From: Arcobacter sp.
GTDB lineage: Bacteria; Campylobacterota; Campylobacteria; Campylobacterales; Arcobacteraceae
Assembly: GCA_003252105.1 (NCBI GenBank)
Contig: QKDL01000010.1
Span: 1-64,000, forward strand
Direction of reading: 5' to 3'
DNA: 64,000 bases
In this document: in pieces, positions 19,663-29,206 of the stretch
Layout: each line of letters starts with the position of its first letter
How positions within the stretch are numbered: position 1 is the stretch's first letter
Made by a program: the position numbers and the translations under genes
Notes under the pieces: generated by a model
What the model was told of the DNA's origin: nothing
The model's database searches: none
What the model saw: the letters and a program-made list of their open reading frames with translations, nothing else

Positions 19663-19870
19663 ATTAATACAACCTACTATAAGAGATAATAATGGAAGTC
19701 TATCTTATGTGTAAGGATAACACAATCAATACAAATACAATGTATAATAGTAGATAAATAAAATATATATTATAATAATATTTATTTTGTTACTATGTTG
19801 TGATAAAAATAGGTTATAACTATGTATTAAGTTTATTGAAGTTCATAAGAAGAGACTCAATAGGAGTTAT

Positions 19871-19913
19871 TGCAATAATTGCATCTTTGTAAATTATTCT
19901 TTAGTAAAGAATA
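19871..19913. promoter_or_regulatory. two adjacent inverted repeats upstream of the 19957 array
   Basis: tgcaat-a-attgca (19871-19883) and tattcttt-agt-aaagaata (19895-19913). Confidence 0.5.
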
Positions 19914-19956
19914 GTACATAGTTGAATATATATAGGAAATAATACAAAGGAAAATA

Positions 19957-21585
19957 ATGAGTGTAAATGTTTATATAAAAGAAAATGTGAAAAAAATTGC
20001 GGAAAAAGAAAAAAATGTTTTAGTTACTCCAGACATCCCTGAAAACAAACTAAATAATGCAGTAAAAGCATTTAAATGTGAAGATTTTTATGAATCTATT
20101 TTAGCAATTTATGATGACAGTATGTTTAATAATGCCAAATGTGGATTAGTATTTACAGGTGAAAGAGTTATTCATAATTCTTATGGTACTTTTGTCTATG
20201 CTGATATAGAATCTGTTGAACATATAGTAAATATTACGGTGAATGATAAAGGTAAAGAGAATACTGATGAATTTATAGTTATCAAAACCAAGGATGGGAA
20301 AGAACATAAAATCAAAGATGATTTGACTTTTGCAAATAAAAAGAACCTTGCAGAATTTTTAAATACAATAATTACAGATTTTAAAGACTTTAAAGAAGAA
20401 AATCAACTTACTACAATTTCAGAAATGTCAGAAGAATTTAAAAAAGCATATTTAAAAATTATAGTAAATATGACATATGTAGATGATGGAGAAATTGATG
20501 AAAAAGAGCTAGCTGAGATTTTACTTCTTATGACAAGATTGGAATTAAGTAAAGATTCTAGATTTGATATAAGAACATACCTTACTGAAATATCTTATGA
20601 AAACTTAGTAAGTATCGAAGACTTTATAACAATAATTAAAGAACACTCTGAATCAAGTCACTTTCAATCATTAATGATTTCTCTTGCTAAAGATATGATA
20701 AATGTACATTTTAGTACTAATGATTCGATGAGTAGAGATTTTAAATTTTTGACTGAAAATCAAAGTTTATTTAACTTATCAGATGATGAAATCGATTTGG
20801 CATTCAGTGCAGTTGAAAATGATTACAAAATGCTAAAAGAAGACCTAGATGATAATGCAATTAAAAAGAATGCAGAGGATTTAGCTACAAAAGCAGCAGC
20901 TGCAGGTGCTCCACTAGCTGCAGTTTATATTTCAGGTTCTGTAGTCGGTATGTCAGCAGCTGGTATTACATCAGGATTGGCTACTCTAGGAATGGGTATG
21001 GGTATGACTGGTGGTTTAGTTGTGGTAGGATTAATTGGAATCATGACATATAAAGGGTTGAAACACCTTACAGGTGCAAATGAACTAGATAAATATAAAA
21101 CAAGAGAATTAATGTTGCATGAAGTTATTAAACAAACACAAAAAACTATTTCTTTAATAATAGATGATATTAACTTTGTTGTTCAAAAACTAAATGATGT
21201 AACATTAAATCATGCAGAACAAAGTGAAAAGATTAAAAAACTTGTACAAATGATGGCAAAATATCAAAGCGCCATTAAAACAGTAGATAACAAAACAAAT
21301 CATTACCAGAACTCAGCAAATAGATTACAATGTCCAAGAGAATTAGATATATCAAGATTAAAGTCATTGACAGCAGAAGCTACAAAAAAACCACTTTTTA
21401 ATTTTATCATCGAAAATTATAAAGAAGAATCAATTCAAGTTGATGGAAAACAGAGAAATGCATTCCTTCTTAGAGACAATATTGATACAGAAATACTTGA
21501 TAAAATGGGTGAAATATTTAAATCATTAGAATATTTTGATATGGGTAATATTATGAAAGGTAAGGTTAAAGGTATTTTTGGATGA
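19957..21585 (+). CDS. PH-like/TerB-like protein with glycine-rich hydrophobic segment
   Basis: 542 aa; CGLVFTGERVIHNSYGTFVYADIESVEHI; TerB-like IVNMTYVDDGEIDEKELAEILLL; GSVVGMSAAGITSGLATLGMGMGMTGGLVVVGLIGIM. Confidence 0.7.
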   Translation: MSVNVYIKENVKKIAEKEKNVLVTPDIPENKLNNAVKAFKCEDFYESILAIYDDSMFNNAKCGLVFTGERVIHNSYGTFVYADIESVEHIVNITVNDKGKENTDEFIVIKTKDGKEHKIKDDLTFANKKNLAEFLNTIITDFKDFKEENQLTTISEMSEEFKKAYLKIIVNMTYVDDGEIDEKELAEILLLMTRLELSKDSRFDIRTYLTEISYENLVSIEDFITIIKEHSESSHFQSLMISLAKDMINVHFSTNDSMSRDFKFLTENQSLFNLSDDEIDLAFSAVENDYKMLKEDLDDNAIKKNAEDLATKAAAAGAPLAAVYISGSVVGMSAAGITSGLATLGMGMGMTGGLVVVGLIGIMTYKGLKHLTGANELDKYKTRELMLHEVIKQTQKTISLIIDDINFVVQKLNDVTLNHAEQSEKIKKLVQMMAKYQSAIKTVDNKTNHYQNSANRLQCPRELDISRLKSLTAEATKKPLFNFIIENYKEESIQVDGKQRNAFLLRDNIDTEILDKMGEIFKSLEYFDMGNIMKGKVKGIFG

Positions 21586-23186
21586 ACAAAGACTATTTAA
21601 AGAACGAGGGAAATGCTTTAAAAGTCCAAAAACACCAATTAAATCAATCTGAAAATAAATTAGCAGAGATTGATAATATATTATCAAATATTCAATCAAG
21701 TCAAGAACAAGATAATCTCTTGTTAGATAATATGTTATTAGATATGGAAGAATTGTTAGGAACTACTGATAACACTGTAGATTCATACTCTCAAGGTGAT
21801 ATATTAAATATTGAGAAACAATTAGAAATAACAGTTGATCCTGAAAATTTAGCTGTTGTTGAAGAATTAGATAAGGTTGATTTTGATGATAATATTTCTT
21901 GGGAAGAATATATGAATTCTATTGAAGAATATAGTTTTAAGAATAATCTTGATTTAACAGAAGACCCTTTTAAATCACTAATGACTAAGTCTCAACAAGT
22001 AGAACTTCAAAAGAAAATTAAAGACGAATTTACTTTAAAAAATGCACAGTGTGATAAATACGACTATATGATTGCAGGAACATGTGGTGTAATAGCTGGT
22101 TTAGTAGATATTTTATTTGTTGGTGCTCCTAGAGATAGTAAACTTGGAGATATTGCAGATGGGCAAGCAAATAAGATTACAGAGAAATTTGCAGGATTTG
22201 TTGGATGGAAGAAAGAACAAGTTGATATTGCTTATCAGAAGCATATTGACAATTTTCAAATGCAAGGAAAAGTACCTCAGTCTTATGAAAACTTTAAAAA
22301 ACATAATATGCTTAATTTCTTAGAAAATAAGTATAAAGTTAATTATGATCAAGTAAGTACTTCACATAAAAACTCAAAATTGGGTACTGGTGGTGCTGTT
22401 GAAGGACTAGAAGCATCAAATCATCACTTAAAAAGCTTAGGACATTCTCCCGATATTATAGGTTTGTTTTTTTCTATTTTAAATCAATTTACTAGTACAT
22501 CAACTTTTATAAGTAATGGACAAATTGTTACTATAGATACTGAAAATTTCAATCTTGAAGGTCATAATTTTATTGCCAAAATATTTTGTGGATTTGCAAA
22601 TTGGTTTGGGCATCTTATGTCTGACTGGGCAGGCTCAAAAACTTCTGCAAAAAAAGGGAATAGAGGTTCAGGTGCTCCTATACCATTTTATAACCTTCTT
22701 CAGCTCTTGAATGTAGGTAGCTTTGGTGAAAAAGAAGAAACCTTTGCACAAATCACAACTAAAGTTTTTGAAAAAGGTTATGATTCGAGGCATGCTATGG
22801 CTATGGCAATTCCCGTATTAATAAATGAATTACTTATTCGATTTATGTACACAATGAAAGCAAGATTTTATCATGAAAAAGAGTGGAGAGATTGTATACC
22901 AAAAGGTAATATTCCTGAAGTAAGAAGAATGTTATTAGTTGGTCATGGTGTATTATGTATAATTGATGGAGCAGATGCATATATTCGTTCAGGTTCTGGT
23001 GCGGATATGGTTACTTTCTTATCAAGAACAAACTTACTTGCTTGGACTAGATTTGGACAACTTGCATTAAAAGAACTATATGCATGGTATAACAGCGGGC
23101 ATATTGATGTTGAAAAAGTTGATGAATATTTAGATGAAGAATTAAAAATGATGCTTAAAAAAAATAATTATGAAAAAATCACATGA
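21582..23186 (+). CDS. conserved-looking hypothetical protein of unknown family
   Basis: 534 aa, 4-nt overlap with upstream gene; hydrophobic YMIAGTCGVIAGLVDILFVG. Confidence 0.72.
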   Translation: MNKDYLKNEGNALKVQKHQLNQSENKLAEIDNILSNIQSSQEQDNLLLDNMLLDMEELLGTTDNTVDSYSQGDILNIEKQLEITVDPENLAVVEELDKVDFDDNISWEEYMNSIEEYSFKNNLDLTEDPFKSLMTKSQQVELQKKIKDEFTLKNAQCDKYDYMIAGTCGVIAGLVDILFVGAPRDSKLGDIADGQANKITEKFAGFVGWKKEQVDIAYQKHIDNFQMQGKVPQSYENFKKHNMLNFLENKYKVNYDQVSTSHKNSKLGTGGAVEGLEASNHHLKSLGHSPDIIGLFFSILNQFTSTSTFISNGQIVTIDTENFNLEGHNFIAKIFCGFANWFGHLMSDWAGSKTSAKKGNRGSGAPIPFYNLLQLLNVGSFGEKEETFAQITTKVFEKGYDSRHAMAMAIPVLINELLIRFMYTMKARFYHEKEWRDCIPKGNIPEVRRMLLVGHGVLCIIDGADAYIRSGSGADMVTFLSRTNLLAWTRFGQLALKELYAWYNSGHIDVEKVDEYLDEELKMMLKKNNYEKIT

Positions 23187-24069
23187 TAAGATAGCTATAA
23201 GATTGGCTTCAATTCTTACAAAACTTAATAGTGGTGAAAGATTCACTACTATTGAGTTAGCAAAAGAATTTAATGTAACAGAAAGAACAATACAGAGAGA
23301 TATTAAAGAAAGACTTCTGTATATACCACTTGAAAAAAATGGTAACTATTATAGTTTGGCTAGTTATGCTCTAGGAAAACTTACCTTTGAAGATATTAAA
23401 AACTTTGCAACACTTAGTGGTATAAAGTCTCTTTACCCATCTTTATCAAATGAATTTTTAACTGATATTTTAAATAAAAAACTTAATCAATCCTATCTTA
23501 TAAAAAATCAAGGTTTTGAAAATATTAGTGATAAGGAAGAATTATTTGAGATATTAAGTGCAGCTATAGTTAAAAATAGTTCAATAAGTTTTTTTTATTC
23601 AAAGAAGGAAAGAAAAGTTAACCCTTACAAATTAATCAATAATAATGGAATATGGTATTTGTTAGCTGATGAAAGTAATGAATTAAAAACATTTACATTT
23701 TCAAAAATCACAAATTTTAAATGGAAAGATGAAACTAAAAGTTTTAAGCCTAAAAAGAAGTATTTAGAGCAAATTGAAAAAAATGAAAGTATTTGGTTTA
23801 CAGATAGAATTGAAGTTATTTTACAAATAGATAATGAAGCTAAAGAGTATTTTGAAAGAAAAAATAACTTAGCTAATAAAAAGATAGTTGAACAGAATGA
23901 GAAGTATTTAATTGTCTCTACTAAAGTATCTTATGATGATGAGATATTGAAGATCGTTAAGTACTGGTTACCTTATATTAAGATTCTAGAACCTAAGTAT
24001 TTAAAAGAAAAGTTACAAAATGTATTAAAAGAATATATCCTTGAAGAAGTAAATGATTATGAATTATGA
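23170..24069 (+). CDS. WYL-domain transcriptional regulator
   Basis: HTH ERFTTIELAKEFNVTERTIQRDIKERL and NPYKLINNNGIWYLLADESNELKTFTFSKI. Confidence 0.88.
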   Translation: MKKSHDKIAIRLASILTKLNSGERFTTIELAKEFNVTERTIQRDIKERLLYIPLEKNGNYYSLASYALGKLTFEDIKNFATLSGIKSLYPSLSNEFLTDILNKKLNQSYLIKNQGFENISDKEELFEILSAAIVKNSSISFFYSKKERKVNPYKLINNNGIWYLLADESNELKTFTFSKITNFKWKDETKSFKPKKKYLEQIEKNESIWFTDRIEVILQIDNEAKEYFERKNNLANKKIVEQNEKYLIVSTKVSYDDEILKIVKYWLPYIKILEPKYLKEKLQNVLKEYILEEVNDYEL

Positions 24070-24119
24070 TATTTATATAGATTTTGTTATAATAGATATA
24101 AATTAATAGGAGGAATAAT

Positions 24120-25106
24120 ATGGCAAAAGCATCACAGCTAAAAGCACTTATCAAGTCACATTATGACAATGATTATACCAGATTTGATACTTTATCATTA
24201 CAATTAGCTGCACATGAAGCTACTTTGGGTCATAATTCCTTAGCATTAGAAGTTAAAAAGCTTGTTGATAAATCAAAAGAGAGTAGAACACCAGAATCAA
24301 TCAACTCTAAAAATATTAGATTATATAATAACACGATAGATGAGTTATTTATTCATTCTAGACCTATTTTAGATATGTATGATATTATTCTTCCTCGTTC
24401 AAACCAAGATAAAATATTGAAGATACTAAGTGAATATAATAATCAAGAAAAGTTAAAAAAACATGGTTTGAAACATAGAAGAAAAATCCTATTGTCTGGA
24501 CACCCTGGTACAGGTAAAACTATGACTGCATCAGTTATAGCTTCAGAACTACATTTACCTTTATATGTAATTCAAATAGATAAAATTATTACAAAGTTCA
24601 TGGGTGAAACAGGTGCAAAATTAAGACAAATATTCAAAATGATAGAAATGCAAAAGGGTGTTTATTTTTTTGATGAATTTGATTCTATAGGTACAGATAG
24701 AAGTAAAGATAATGAAGTTGGAGAAATGAGAAGAGTATTAAACTCATTTTTACAATTTTTAGAAAATGATAACTCTGATAGCTTAATATTAACTGCTACA
24801 AATAATATATCTTTATTGGACAGAGCTTTATTTAGAAGGTTTGACGACATCTTGTACTATGACATACCAACAAAAGATGAAATACTAAAACTTTTAAAAT
24901 TGAGATTTCAAGCATTTACAGTTAAGTTTGATTTATCTGGAGTTTTAGCTAAAGCATCTGGATTAAGCCATGCAGATATCGTGAAATCTTGTGATGATGC
25001 TATTAAAGAAGCTATTATCAATGATAAAAAGTATATTTCTAAAACATCATTGATAAATAATTTTCAAATTATAAAAGAATCATATAAAAAAATCAGTGAG
25101 TCGTAA
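24120..25106 (+). CDS. AAA family ATPase (classical clade)
   Basis: Walker A LLSGHPGTGKT, Walker B VYFFDEFDSIG, sensor LTATNN, RALFRRFDD. Confidence 0.92.
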   Translation: MAKASQLKALIKSHYDNDYTRFDTLSLQLAAHEATLGHNSLALEVKKLVDKSKESRTPESINSKNIRLYNNTIDELFIHSRPILDMYDIILPRSNQDKILKILSEYNNQEKLKKHGLKHRRKILLSGHPGTGKTMTASVIASELHLPLYVIQIDKIITKFMGETGAKLRQIFKMIEMQKGVYFFDEFDSIGTDRSKDNEVGEMRRVLNSFLQFLENDNSDSLILTATNNISLLDRALFRRFDDILYYDIPTKDEILKLLKLRFQAFTVKFDLSGVLAKASGLSHADIVKSCDDAIKEAIINDKKYISKTSLINNFQIIKESYKKISES

Positions 25107-25109
25107 GAT

Positions 25110-27587
25110 ATGCCTGATTTACGACCCATATTTATTAGTGAACAATATAAAACTGACATAAAATTCACATCACCTCAAGGAGGAGGTGGTGACTCATCAT
25201 TACCTTACAGAAATGTAAGTAGTCATGGTAATAAATTATATGGGAAATTAGAAACTCTTTTAAATATCCAAAACAAACAAATAATAGAAAATGACTCTTT
25301 AAATAAAGGTATTTATTTAGAGGTTTCTGGGACACAAGAATGTGAGTTAAATATTGAATCACTTGAAAATATACCAAGAGAGATTAGATTAGCAAATTTT
25401 AAAAATTCTTATCCTCAGAAAGCTACATTTTTTTTACCATTAGAAGAAAGAGATTTTTTAGAAAAGAAAATAATTGAATATACAAATAAAGTAACAGCAA
25501 AAGGAAATCCTAAACATAATAACCTAATAGCTACAATAGAAGATTTTAAAACTGCAACGATTAGTTCATTTTGGAATGGTAAAGAAGACAAAGTACCTAC
25601 CGATATTAAAGTGTGGTGTGAAGTATGGTTAATCAATAATAAAGATACTCATGAGGTAGATGTTATTTCAAGATTTGAAAATATTGCTCAAACTCATGGT
25701 ATAGAAATACAAATAGAATCAAATATAAAGTTTCCTGAGAGAATAATAACTTTAGCAAAATTAAATGCAGAAGATATTTTAAATCTGATTAATTCTTATC
25801 CGTATCTAGCTGAAATTAGACCTTATTCAACTCCTAATATAGCTTACACAAGTATTGAATATAGTGAACAGAAAGAATGGGTTCATGAACTAAAAGATAG
25901 AGTTATTGTAAATTCAGATAGTAATGTTTCTGTATGTATTTTAGATACAGGAGTAAATAATATTCATCCATTACTGGAAGATATTTTACTAGATGAAGAT
26001 AAGCATACGTATTTAACATCATGGGGTATAGATGATCATGATAGTCATGGCACAGAAATGAGTGGAATAGTTGCTTATGGAAATTTAAATGAACATTTAA
26101 CTGGTCTATTAGATATTGAATTGAATCATACTTTATCATCTTATAAAATACTACCTCCAACAGGAAGTACCGAGAAAAGCTTATGGGGATATATTACAGA
26201 ACAAGCTGTTGCAACTAGAGAAATTGAAAAGCCTAATAAAATACATATATATTCGATGTCTGTTACTGCTAAAGATACAGATGGTGATGTATTAGATGGT
26301 ACACCAAGTTCATGGTCATCTGCAATAGATAATATATTATTTAATAGTGATACTAAAAAACTTTTTTGTATTTCAGCAGGTAATGCAGATATAGATGATG
26401 TATCATTTACATATATGGCAAGTAATATAATATCTCCTATAGAAAATCCAGCCCAATCTTGGAACTCTCTAGTCATTGGAGCTTTTACAGAAAAAGATTC
26501 AATAACAGATGAAGATAATGAATATATTGATTATGATGTAATAATGGCAAAAAAAGATGAAGTATCACCATTCACAACAACTTCTCGCCTATGGGATAAG
26601 CAATGGTGTATAAAGCCTGATATTGTATTTGAAGGTGGAAATCTTTTACTAGATACAATGAGAAATGATAAAACTGCTCATGAAGATTTGTCCCTTTTGA
26701 CAACACATTCAGATGTTAGACGAGATTTAATTACTTGGACTTATGCAACTAGTGCAGCAAATGCATTAGGAGCTAATTTTGTAGCAAGATTATATTCTTC
26801 CTTTCCAGAAGCAACACCTGAAACAATTAGAGGATTAGTTATTCATTCTGCTAATTGGACAGATAATATGTTTGAACAATTTAAAGAGAGTTCTGATTCT
26901 GATAAGGATGTGTATAAGAAGCTGTTAAGAAGTTGTGGCTATGGAGTACCTAGTTTTGATAAAGCAGTTAATTGCTACACAAATAGTTTAACATTAATTG
27001 CTGAAGATACTATTCAACCATTTATTAAAGTTGGTAGTGATGTAAAAACAAACGTGATGAATCTTTATGAACTACCATGGCCAAGAGAAGCTCTAGAAGA
27101 GTTAGGCTCTCAAGAAGTAGAAATGAGAGTTACTCTTTCTTATTTTATAGAACCAGCTCCTACAGAAATGATTGTAAGTAATTTTAATCGATATAATTAT
27201 CCCTCTCATGGATTAAGATTTGAAGTAAATCATCCAACTGAAGATATTGAGCAATTTAAAACTAGATGTAATAAACATGGAAGAAATAAGGAATTTAGAC
27301 CCAGTGGACTTAGTACTAGAGATTATTGGAAAATAGGTAAAAATACCAGAGATAGAGGAAGTATGATATCTGATGTATGGAAGGGTACGGCTGTAGATTT
27401 GGCTTCTTGTAATCACATAGCTGTTTTTCCAATAAATGGATGGTGGAGAACAAGAGAATACTTAGGAGCTTATGAGAATGTGGCTCGATATACATTAATT
27501 GTAAGTATATATTCGCCATCACAAGAGACAGATATATATACACCTGTAAAAGTTCAGGTCGAAACGCCAATAGCAATAGAAACATAA
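25110..27587 (+). CDS. S8 family (subtilisin-like) serine peptidase
   Basis: Triad motifs VCILDTGVNN (Asp), DSHGTEMSGIVAYG (His), TYATSAANALGANFVARL (Ser); 3 bp after the AAA gene. Confidence 0.9.
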   Translation: MPDLRPIFISEQYKTDIKFTSPQGGGGDSSLPYRNVSSHGNKLYGKLETLLNIQNKQIIENDSLNKGIYLEVSGTQECELNIESLENIPREIRLANFKNSYPQKATFFLPLEERDFLEKKIIEYTNKVTAKGNPKHNNLIATIEDFKTATISSFWNGKEDKVPTDIKVWCEVWLINNKDTHEVDVISRFENIAQTHGIEIQIESNIKFPERIITLAKLNAEDILNLINSYPYLAEIRPYSTPNIAYTSIEYSEQKEWVHELKDRVIVNSDSNVSVCILDTGVNNIHPLLEDILLDEDKHTYLTSWGIDDHDSHGTEMSGIVAYGNLNEHLTGLLDIELNHTLSSYKILPPTGSTEKSLWGYITEQAVATREIEKPNKIHIYSMSVTAKDTDGDVLDGTPSSWSSAIDNILFNSDTKKLFCISAGNADIDDVSFTYMASNIISPIENPAQSWNSLVIGAFTEKDSITDEDNEYIDYDVIMAKKDEVSPFTTTSRLWDKQWCIKPDIVFEGGNLLLDTMRNDKTAHEDLSLLTTHSDVRRDLITWTYATSAANALGANFVARLYSSFPEATPETIRGLVIHSANWTDNMFEQFKESSDSDKDVYKKLLRSCGYGVPSFDKAVNCYTNSLTLIAEDTIQPFIKVGSDVKTNVMNLYELPWPREALEELGSQEVEMRVTLSYFIEPAPTEMIVSNFNRYNYPSHGLRFEVNHPTEDIEQFKTRCNKHGRNKEFRPSGLSTRDYWKIGKNTRDRGSMISDVWKGTAVDLASCNHIAVFPINGWWRTREYLGAYENVARYTLIVSIYSPSQETDIYTPVKVQVETPIAIET

Positions 27588-27767
27588 AATATTAGAGTAT
27601 ATTTATTTTTTGGTACTTTTTAATACAATATACACTTTTCTTCCTAACTTTACATATAATAAATGATGATATGTTTTTATTTAAAAAGTCTTTACCTAAA
27701 TTTATTAAATTTTACTATATAATAATTTTATTATATATTTTAGAATAATAATGTATATCAATATAAT

Positions 27768-28174
27768 ATGGAAGATTCTACTTCAAGACAACTGGCAGCT
27801 TGTATCCTTGATGATGAGATATAATATATACTAAAAAACAATTAAATAGTTTTGAATTATTACCAGAACCGCATGTTCTTTATTATTCGAAAATTGATGA
27901 GAATAAAAATACGACTAGTTCAATACATCTTGATTCAAGATTTTATGCAGATTTTAGTATTATTCAAAAGATACAAGGTTTCCCTCTATTATTTTCAAGG
28001 AAAAAGACATTGAAAAAAAATGGTACATGTTTACCTGATTCATGGTTAAAACAGTTAGATAAAATATTTTTAGTATATTCATTTGTAGAAGGACTAGATA
28101 TAGACTTTGCACCAGATATATTTAAATTATTTAATATGAGAATAACTGCATCTAACTATGAGTTTATTAAATAA
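27768..28174 (+). pseudogene. frameshifted small gene
   Basis: ATG frame MEDSTSRQLAACILDDEI* ends near 27824; another frame stays open to TAA 28174 (YTKKQLNSFELLPEPHVLYYSKIDENK...ITASNYEFIK*) without an evident start. Confidence 0.5.
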
Positions 28175-28189
28175 AGAAAAGAAAAAATA

Positions 28190-28825
28190 ATGAGTAAATT
28201 AAAAAATATTACAGATGAAATCATGAGTTTTGCAGAAGAAAATGATTTATTGTTTTCTAATGGGGCAAGTATACTATTTAGTATCTTGGTTGAAGATATA
28301 GAAAAAAAAGGCATAGTTAGAATCTCAAATTCTACACCAATTATCTCATATCCTAAATATAATAAAAAAACTATTCTGTTATATAATGATTATTATAAAT
28401 CAGGTTTTGATAAAACAACATTAGTGCCTTCTGAATACTTTATATATATTTATGATTTGAATTTATTACTTATGAAAGAGGGTGCATCTCATAGATTAGC
28501 TGCTATACATAGATATGTAAATGACAAGAATAACAATAAGTTAGAATTGGAAAGTAGCTTTTTAAGTCCAAGGAAAATTAATATTGAAGAATTAAAAAAG
28601 TATCAAATTAATAAAAAAAAGCAAAAGATATATTATTTTGATAAAAATAACAAAAAAATATTTATAGTAGATAATCTTTTTATATCTCTAATTATATTTC
28701 TCCAAAAAAAATATTTAAACAAAACTAATAATCTTTCTTATCTTGGATATTTAAAATTTAAGTATATATACAAAGAGAGTCAAGATTCATTTTCATTGGC
28801 ACTTATGAAGTTAAGAAACTATTAA
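28190..28825 (+). CDS. hypothetical protein
   Basis: 211 aa ORF after the broken reading frame; no recognised family. Confidence 0.6.
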   Translation: MSKLKNITDEIMSFAEENDLLFSNGASILFSILVEDIEKKGIVRISNSTPIISYPKYNKKTILLYNDYYKSGFDKTTLVPSEYFIYIYDLNLLLMKEGASHRLAAIHRYVNDKNNNKLELESSFLSPRKINIEELKKYQINKKKQKIYYFDKNNKKIFIVDNLFISLIIFLQKKYLNKTNNLSYLGYLKFKYIYKESQDSFSLALMKLRNY

Positions 28826-28889
28826 TATGTATTTAAATAGTAATAAGAGAAGTCTTACTTATAACATAGATTTATTAATATTTTGAATT

Positions 28890-28910
28890 GGTTATACCGT
28901 TAGTTAACTT
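28890..28910. repeat. 21-bp subterminal direct repeat, right copy
   Basis: ggttataccgttagttaactt, identical to 2599-2619. Confidence 0.85.
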
Positions 28911-28937
28911 TTTGGATATTTCAATGTGAGTATAAAT

Positions 28938-28964
28938 AAAAAAAGCCCCGATAAAATCGAGGCT
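28938..28964 (-). terminator. rpsU terminator supplied by the element
   Basis: Hairpin agccccgat-aaa-atcgaggct (28944-28964) followed on minus strand by T tract. Confidence 0.82.
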
Positions 28965-28971
28965 CTGGATA

Positions 28972-29009
28972 AAATAACGAATTACTACAGTCTAGATTCG
29001 TATCTTCTA
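28972..29009. repeat. attR direct repeat within the rpsU 3' end
   Basis: Identical to 2435-2472; contains RRYESRL-stop of rpsU. Confidence 0.92.
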
Positions 29010-29206
29010 AGCATGTACAATCTTTTAAGCATTTTCTTTCTAGCGTTAATTTTTTGCTTCTTTCTTTTTTCAGTCATTGGCTCAAAAAATCTTCTAGCTC
29101 TAGTTTCAGTAACAATAAGATTTCTATCACATTGTTTCTTAAACCTTCTATATGCTTCGTCAAAAGATTCGTTATCTTTAACTTTAATGCCTGGCACTAA
29201 AATCAC
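28985..29206 (-). CDS. rpsU: 30S ribosomal protein S21
   Basis: 73 aa; [50 protein letters not shown]. Confidence 0.96.
   Translation of the reverse strand: MILVPGIKVKDNESFDEAYRRFKKQCDRNLIVTETRARRFFEPMTEKRKKQKINARKKMLKRLYMLRRYESRL

Larger units (their letters stand above)
2435..28971. mobile_element. ~26.5 kb integrative (probably mobilizable) element inserted at the 3' end of rpsU
   Basis: 38-bp perfect direct repeat at both ends, tyrosine integrase next to the left end, Xis-like protein, coupling-type ATPase, replication-relaxation-like protein, intact rpsU at the right border. Confidence 0.92.

Noticed and set aside
25165-27585. Several minus-strand ORFs over the S8 peptidase
   Set aside because: Antisense to the catalytic-motif-bearing frame; low-complexity His/Tyr/Leu translations.
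27751-27834. Short ORF MYINIIWKILLQDNWQLVSLMMRYNIY
   Set aside because: Overlaps the start of the frameshifted gene in a third frame; no good RBS or family evidence.
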